This document shows, one piece after another, positions 58,162-64,000 of a stretch of 64,000 nt of DNA (its first letter is position 1; every line of letters starts with the position of its first letter). Source of the stretch: Meandrina meandrites (Eukaryota > Cnidaria > Anthozoa > Scleractinia > Meandrinidae). Location: contig OY855904.1 in the NCBI GenBank assembly GCA_963693305.1, forward strand, positions 33,933,417 through 33,997,416. Reading direction: 5' to 3'. The notes below the pieces were generated by a model. That model was not told the origin of the DNA, did no database searches, and worked only from the letters and a program-made list of their open reading frames with translations. Both the position numbers and the translations under genes were made by a program.

Positions 58162-59680
58162 CCTTGTGCACGGAAGCAAAAATGGGCGAGAAAAATGTAC
58201 CACAATGGACGGCCAAGAAAGTTGACTTGATGGTCACGGAAATATAAAAGGAGAGAAAAACCTATATGCCCTAGAGACAGTTCAGTAGTTTTTTAGTTAG
58301 GTACGTTGCGTTTCTGACGCCATTTTAGTTCTACGGCAAATGGCAAAAAAACGTAAATCAGTTTAGGAACCTTTGCCATTCACTTCTCCGCTAAATGCGC
58401 GATGAAATTAGCTCAAATTTTATTATGACGGGGAAAGAGACGCGGGTATAGTAAGTTTTTTGTTAAAAACTATCTCAGGTCTCTTATAGTTTCAAAGAAA
58501 TTTCTATATTTCAATATCCTTGGAGTTCCTACAAAGACAACAAATCCAGGACAAATGCAGGCTTAGCCTGGAAAATGTTAGCGGAGTTGCAGAACTTCAA
58601 TATGCCATGCATTAACTATACGTTCCACCGTGTTGGTCCCTAACCAACAAGTCCCTTGTCTTCGTAATATCCGGAGAGGAAAAAAAGCGTAAACTCCGTG
58701 AAATAGACGCGAACTGGCTCCTCTCTAGGTTAGCTTCGCTTTCGCTGCGCTTACTGACTTGATAGAGTTTTATAAGCAAAGAAAGGACTGCCCTGCAGCC
58801 TTGTTTCCCGACCAAAAACGGTCAAAAACTGTGGTTATGTTGCTTAAGGACGTTCGCGCGAAAATTTTCTAGTCGATAGATTTTTCTAAAATTTTTACTG
58901 AGGACGGATAATGAGTTACTTGTGTCAGAAATACAAAAAAAAGTGGGGGTCACCGAATTCGTTTCAGAGATAAAGTCTGTAGAAAACTACCCTGATTTTG
59001 AAAAAATGGCGCACGTAATTTCGCACGGCTTTCAAGGTTTGTAGTTTAAATTATTGATGATGAGAAAACGGAGGCAAACGATCTTGGTGATATTTTGAAG
59101 AAGTGCATCTGTTGCGTAAATAATTTCAAGTGTTGCCATCTTTTATTTAAAACTTAGCTCTGGAAGAGGCATTTGAACTCGTCGTACGACAAAACGAAAA
59201 GATCAAAAAGCGAAATTCGAACGTGCGTGGGGCAAAAAAATCAACCTTTTAATCGATAGATTTTTTTCTTTTTCTCACAAAACGTAGATAATCGTTAACA
59301 AAAGTGATCTGTTAAGAAAAAAGTTGGGGTCACCGACCATTTAAGCGAGCAAACTGCAAGCGAAGTTATCGCAACGGCTACCCACCCAATATGTTTCCTC
59401 AGCGCGCGCGCTCGATGCATGACGTGGAGTAGCGTTGCGACAGGAATTACGTGCGCAGTAAGGATGCGCATAAACAATTAGCGCGAACGTCCTTAAACAC
59501 CTTTAGAATGTCCAAAACGTACAAAGAGCTTTCGGAGGTAAATTAACGCACAATCCTTCCTTCCCAGTTCGCTAGTTAGTGTAGGCTTATTTAATGAAAA
59601 TTACAATTGATGCGGTACGTTGTTAGGGCAGAAAATTGTTCAAAAATTGTATCTTTATGTACATAGAAAAATAAATTTTA
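58162..59680 (+). other. Probable SPG11 3' UTR and downstream sequence
   Basis: No AATAAA is seen between the stop and the MITE at 58844. The first clear AATAAA is at about 59669-59674, with another near 59728. If transcripts use these signals, the MITE copy is part of the 3' UTR. A variant signal nearer the stop is possible, so the end is open. Confidence 0.35.
58844..59496. mobile_element. TTAA MITE, copy 2
   Basis: Same ends (TTAAGGACGTTCGCGC and GCGCGAACGTCCTTAA) and orientation as the copy at 41153-41803. It has a small deletion near 59390 and a short insertion (ATAAACAATTA) near 59470. It starts 683 bp after the SPG11 stop codon. Confidence 0.88.
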
Positions 59681-59869
59681 TATCAATGTTTCAATTTAAA
59701 ATTGATATATTTCAGAGAAAAGGAATGAAAATAAAGTTTAATTTTGCCTTCTAATTGTTTCACAGAACTTTCATTATTTTTTCTAATAAAGCGAATTGTT
59801 CAGTTCTTAATAAGTTTAATGATTACATAAGTCAAATCAAATAGGATACAATTGTAAAATATGCATTTA

Positions 59870-60360
59870 TTATAAAATCAAGCTCAAGGGCCGTACTGGC
59901 TGGGTATCGGCCTGAGGTCTTGGTAGTGCGGATCGAGCGCAGTGAGGCCCATGTCGAAATGTCCGAGGGCCGCCCATTACGCCCCCTGGCAAGACGACTG
60001 AAAAAGATTTTCATAGGAGTGAATTAGACGGTACGATTTTGCGTACGATTATCGCATGTGACACGCTTACACCAAGACTACAACACGAATCGCGTCGTGT
60101 AAAGCAATGTACCACATCCGACGGAAGCGTACTCGTGTTAATGGCCATATCGTAGGCCTGGTGTAAGTTTGTTGCAGCCGGAGAGAAAGACGTGCCGTGT
60201 AAATCGGACCACAGATATACGCGGAAAGCGGGAAGAATAAAAAGAGCCGGATTCTGACAAGGACCCACCGGGTCCAATAAAGACCAATAAAGAGAAAGAC
60301 GGGCGCAGGATCATTCCGGACAATCCCTAGGCCAATACTTAGGAAATATTTGACCGGCAA
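59870..60360. repeat. Intergenic repeat-derived sequence
   Basis: GGGCCGTACTGGCTGGGTAT with GTCCGAGGGCCGCCCATTAC (59889-59980) has the look of a diverged MITE. The following 300 bp is more GC-rich and carries several short minus-strand frames without recognisable domains. Confidence 0.4.
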
Positions 60361-60417
60361 TGGAGCAATCTGATTGGTTGATTTGAGTTACTGGCCCTCT
60401 GACTATCTCAGCCGTGA

Positions 60418-60746
60418 AATAAATACACCTTATTCGATAGTTTAGCATATAATACGGGCGGATATTTTGCGAGTTCCGTAGTATTTTTAAAATACGAGCA
60501 ATGCGCATAATTTCCGCTCGTATTATATGTTAAACCAGAAGGTCATAACTATGAACTTCCTGGTTAAACCATCGAATAAGTGATTTATTATTCCACTAAA
60601 AAATAAAGTTTTGTTCGGCCATTTGTGGCTCCTCTTTCAATCCATATTTTTGCCCTGTTCTACAGTGTTATAACGTGGCATAAAAAAACTATTTTGCGCG
60701 TTCTTTTGCCCTAATATGGCAAAATGGGCAATAGTGGAATAATAAA

Positions 60747-60779
<33 letters not shown>

Positions 60780-60859
60780 CATTATATGTCTAGCAGCTGC
60801 TATGTCTAGCATATAATACGTGCGAGTTGCGTAGTATTTTTCCGAGCCCCGAAGGGGCT

Positions 60860-60895
<36 letters not shown>

Positions 60896-61090
60896 TATTA
60901 TATGTTAAACCATCGAATAAGGCATTCATTATTCCACTAAAAATTGAAGTTTAGTTCGGCCATTTTGTCGCTCCGCTTTCAGTCCGTATTTTTGCCCTGT
61001 TCTACAGTGTAATAACGTGGCACATTTTAAATAAATAAATTGCGCGTTCTTTTGCCCTAATATGGTAAAATGGCGCAATAGTGGAATAAT
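60418..61090. repeat. Tandemly duplicated fold-back repeat, two units of about 330 bp
   Basis: Each unit has ACACCTTATTCGATGGTTTA-type left arms and TAAACCATCGAATAAG-type right arms (60418-60596 and 60734-60938). Each is followed by the same spacer (GTTCGGCCATTT, TTTTTGCCCTGTTCTACAGT, GCGCGTTCTTTTGCCCTAAT). The second unit has an added hairpin around CCGAGCCCCGAAGGGGC. Confidence 0.8.
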
Positions 61091-61434
61091 AAGAATAGTT
61101 ATTAGCAAGAGAAAATGAGTCTCTTGTTATTGGTGAATTGTTCCAGCAGTAGACCAGCATCCACTCCTGGAAGAGAGGCATAAGGCATACTACGGCACTG
61201 GAGCATATTTTTCGCATCCGTGACGAATCCGGGATCATGTTTTTGCCGGATTCGTTTTGCGGTTTACACAGCTCGGTGAATCCGAAACAAAATCTTCCCG
61301 GTTTGGTCGCGTGTCCGGAGATGTTGAATCCGACATCAAAAGCGACTACTGCTGAATCTGCAATATTCTGTAGTGTATAAACAGTTCATGAATGAATCCG
61401 GATATTATTCCACCTGCTTGGTAACTGTCCAGAA

Positions 61435-61815
61435 TTATAATCCATCAAATATTTTTCGCGCGCGCGATTGGTCTAAACACGTCACGTGATGCAGCCAAAA
61501 CTGGGGAATATCAGATGATATTCCCCAAGTGATATTCCCCAGTTTTCGAACTTTGCGATTTACGTTCGCACGTTTAGCTTTTATCCCGCGTAAATTGTTA
61601 AAATGAATAAAACTAAACATTTTGAACAGACTAGTAATATTTTGAGCGCTGACAGAATTTCTGTGGTTTAAAAGCTCTGAGAAAAGGTGTCCCAAAATGC
61701 GGCCTCGAAGCTCACAGTTTTCCTCGAGCTTCGCTCTCGGAAAACTGTTCGCTTCTCGGAACAGATAATGTCCGCGGACAAATATCCGTGCATATTTTCG
61801 AGCCAAATGGAGGCT
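61435..61815. repeat. Intergenic repeat with GGGGAATATCA palindrome
   Basis: CTGGGGAATATCAGATGATA and TGATATTCCCCAG form nested inverted copies (61500-61543). The following 260 bp gives an open minus-strand frame of 124 codons, but it lies in repeat sequence, starts within a hairpin (CCTCGAGCTTCGCTCTCGG) and shows no domain. Confidence 0.5.
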
Positions 61816-62073
61816 ATTGTTTATTTATCGATATAAGCGGTTAGCAATCTATATCCGAATACGTTTTTAGTGTTATGCCTACGAATTTAAATAGCCTAAC
61901 TAGGATGAATCCGGAAACATCAATAAATCCGGTAGAATTTCCCTCCAGTACAACATTAGTGCTATGGAAACCTGAACCTAGGCTTTTTAACACTACAGTG
62001 TTATCGAGGTTTCCATGAGTTGTTTCGCAGAAAAATCATCCAAAAACCAGTCAACGCTGAAAATATAAAGACC

Positions 62074-62079
62074 TTTATT
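62074..62079 (-). terminator. Poly(A) signal of the minus-strand gene
   Basis: AATAAA on the minus strand, 132 bp downstream of the stop codon at 62211-62213. Confidence 0.6.
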
Positions 62080-62210
62080 CCTAAATTTTAAACATATAAC
62101 AAAAATTTACACTTTATGCGCAGAATGTAACCGCTCGATTGCATTATCTTGAACTCTTGGACGCGTGAGGGAAGACAGCCAGCAAGTCTTCACAGGCAAT
62201 AGACGGCAGT

Positions 62211-64000
62211 TTACTTTCTCTTCTTTTTGCTCGGCCTTCTTTCATTTTCACGCGATATATCTTTTAGGACTTGACTGTCCGTGTCATTGTTCATTGCTTT
62301 GCTTGCAGATGTCATGCCATTGGCGTCTTCGGTATTGCTTCTGTCCCCAAGTACTGCCTCTAGTGACGTAAGCCTCTCAATCAACATCATTATGACGCTT
62401 TCAATCTGTTAAATACAAATAACACATGAAGGTCAGTGCTATGTAAAAACACCTTTGTTCCGCCCGAATATTTCATTCTCAGAAACTGCGTTATCAATAG
62501 CAGTTTGGGAACGGGATTGAGACGTCACACGTTTTCTTTTCATAACCAGTCACCTAAGGTTTTAAATATGGCAAGCGCTGTTTTAATAGGTATTACTTTC
62601 CTCATTATCAGCAGTGTTCTCTTTTGAATAATGTTGGATGAAAAGAACAAAGCTCAGAAATTTGTTTGACTGCTCCTTTACTTGATCTGTAAGTTTGTGG
62701 GTTGTCACAGTAGCATTATTTGAGTGAAACAAGAGAAAAGGGAGAACAAGAGCAAAGTTTTCAAGAATCTGTTTACACAGTGAACTGTGATTGATTTCTG
62801 AACATTGATTTCTATGAAATACAGTGAATCCTCCAGCCTTTATTGCACACCCATGGGACCTTGTCCACTTAGAAGAGGTGTCCACTTAGAAGGGGAGTGG
62901 GGAGAGGGGTAAAAATGGAGTATATGGGGGGCATCCATCAGCACTGGTTCAACCTTAATACAAATATCCTAAAACTGTTCATAATATATACCTTATGAAT
63001 TCCCTGTTGAAGAGTCTTGGCTGTTGGAAGATCAAGAACTTCCTCTGCGGGTAAAGTCTGCATGCCCTTCACAGAACCAACCTGATAGCTGAAAGAAGAC
63101 AGTGTCACGTTAGATTCATCATTCTATGCCATGGATGAAATGGCCAGGCAGAGGATTTCAAGGTTTTTTCCACTGATGTTTGGCAGTATCTTGTGGATTG
63201 GAAATATCACTTTTGGGCAGTGATGCATGAAATACTGCTTGTGCACTAACAGTGCTGACTATTTAACAACAAAACGAGCCCAAGTTTTCTATGACCGAAC
63301 AGTCATTGAGGCGCAGTCAAGTTGACTATTCACTCATAGAAAACAAGGGCAAGTAGTCCACTGAAATGTTTTAGTAGAAGCTCTGAAGGACTGCAGTGCA
63401 AAACCTACAATTTTATGAACTTTTAATCAACCATTAAGAATAATTTTCTCTGTATGCAATGCACACACGACTGTATTCTATCTGTGAATAGAAACAATGG
63501 GAGAAACAATCAGATTTGTGGATTTCCAATAGAACACAGCTGAGTTTCTATAGTGATTTTTTATACCAACTGTACCAAAATCTCAGTATTGGGGTCAAGT
63601 AGCAGATCTCACAAGATCTCGCATGAATGGCTTTCTACCCTCAAGAAAACAATAGAAAAAACAGCAGGAACAATGCCCCTAGCCCCAAACACAACAGCAA
63701 CTGCTACACGTCTAGATGACCAGTGAAATTACAAGCTTACAAGAGCTACTGCACTACTGTATTGCTGCCTGCTGAGTATTCACTGAAATGAAAAAACACA
63801 GTTGCAAGTGCTTGTACATGTTGGCTTTGGATTGTGATAAGACTAGTGTCTACTAAAACAAACTCAGTGCTTTCAGTAAGCACTGACGGCCGACAAAAAG
63901 TGTTGGCTACTTTGCTCGGAGAAGTCGGCTACTATTTCCCCTAAACTGAAGCATACCGGTAGTATTTAAGTAAATATCCTTTCAAACCTTGTTGATGCAG
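62211..64000 (-). CDS. Unrecognised protein, C-terminal exons (5' part off the window)
   Basis: Last coding exon 62211-62405 (64 codons plus TAA) begins IESVIMMLIERLTSLEAVLG, a likely amphipathic helix or short coiled coil, continues acidic and polar, and ends RRPSKKKRK, a nuclear-localisation-type tail. The preceding exon 62992-63088 reads YQVGSVKGMQTLPAEEVLDL and PTAKTLQQGIHK. It is joined by a proper GT donor at 62991 and AG acceptor, phase 0, so the helix starts across the junction. A third exon may end at 63988 (donor AAG|GTTTGA), whose phase fits, but only 13 bp are visible. I do not recognise the family. The gene converges on SPG11. Confidence 0.65.
63276..63352. repeat. Short inverted repeat
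   Basis: GAGCCCAAGTTTTCTATGA and TCATAGAAAACAAGGGC face each other 30 bp apart. A related sequence (CGCCCTTGTTGTCTATGAG) lies near 24498. It is probably an old MITE. Confidence 0.55.
63598..63751. mobile_element. Small MITE, copy 2 (pairs with 48120-48254)
   Basis: Shares ACAATGCCCCTAGCCCC, GCTACAC and ATTACAAGCTTAC with the first copy, in the same orientation. It is more diverged at its tips. It lies in an intron of the minus-strand gene. Confidence 0.65.

Noticed and set aside
60011..60360. Overlapping minus-strand frames of 60-97 codons
   Set aside because: Three overlapping frames open together, which is typical of GC-richer non-coding sequence; no domain seen.
61435..61806. 123-codon minus-strand frame
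   Set aside because: Lies in repeat sequence with hairpins and has no recognisable domain or splice sites.

Overview
The window is eukaryotic, AT-rich and intron-dense. Genes are cut into short exons with GT/AG (once GC/AG) introns, and the introns are packed with short inverted-repeat transposons, tRNA-derived SINE pieces and microsatellites. Protein similarity to animal spatacsin, together with the intron density and the style of the repeats, points to an early-branching animal, most likely an anthozoan cnidarian such as a stony coral. The species cannot be fixed from the sequence alone.

Layout. (1) 99-4569, minus strand: the first five coding exons of an unrecognised, charged, probably disordered protein that continues off the left edge. 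Its large last intron in view holds a 1.5 kb fold-back element (1051-2590) whose two arms each carry a SAM-domain reading frame. (2) 4570-4735: a 166 bp shared, divergent promoter. (3) 4736-58161, plus strand: one complete gene, the orthologue of SPG11 (spatacsin), reconstructed here as 51 coding exons totalling 8376 nt (2791 codons plus stop). Every junction was checked for phase, and the total is a multiple of three. (4) 58162-62073: 3' UTR and intergenic DNA made largely of repeats. (5) 62074-64000, minus strand: the 3' end of a second unrecognised gene, with a poly(A) signal, two clear exons and a possible third.

Spatacsin works with spastizin (ZFYVE26/SPG15) and the AP-5 adaptor on late endosomes and lysosomes, and is needed for lysosome reformation. 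In this model it has a probable N-terminal propeller (exons 1-9), a long helical solenoid, a charged insertion rich in lysine, serine and acidic residues (exons 28-29), and the conserved C-terminal spatacsin domain (exons 40-51).

The most interesting non-genic structure is the set of fold-back elements: a SAM-coding one at 1051-2590; a nested pair at 36389-38857, where a 1.9 kb TTAA-flanked palindrome sits inside pogo-like ends; a 190 bp near-perfect palindrome at 12891-13080; and many smaller MITEs. A broken THAP-domain exon lies between two oppositely oriented copies of a minisatellite (9.2 kb and 13.4-14.0 kb). I found no bacterial-type operon, CRISPR array, rRNA gene or convincing intact tRNA gene.
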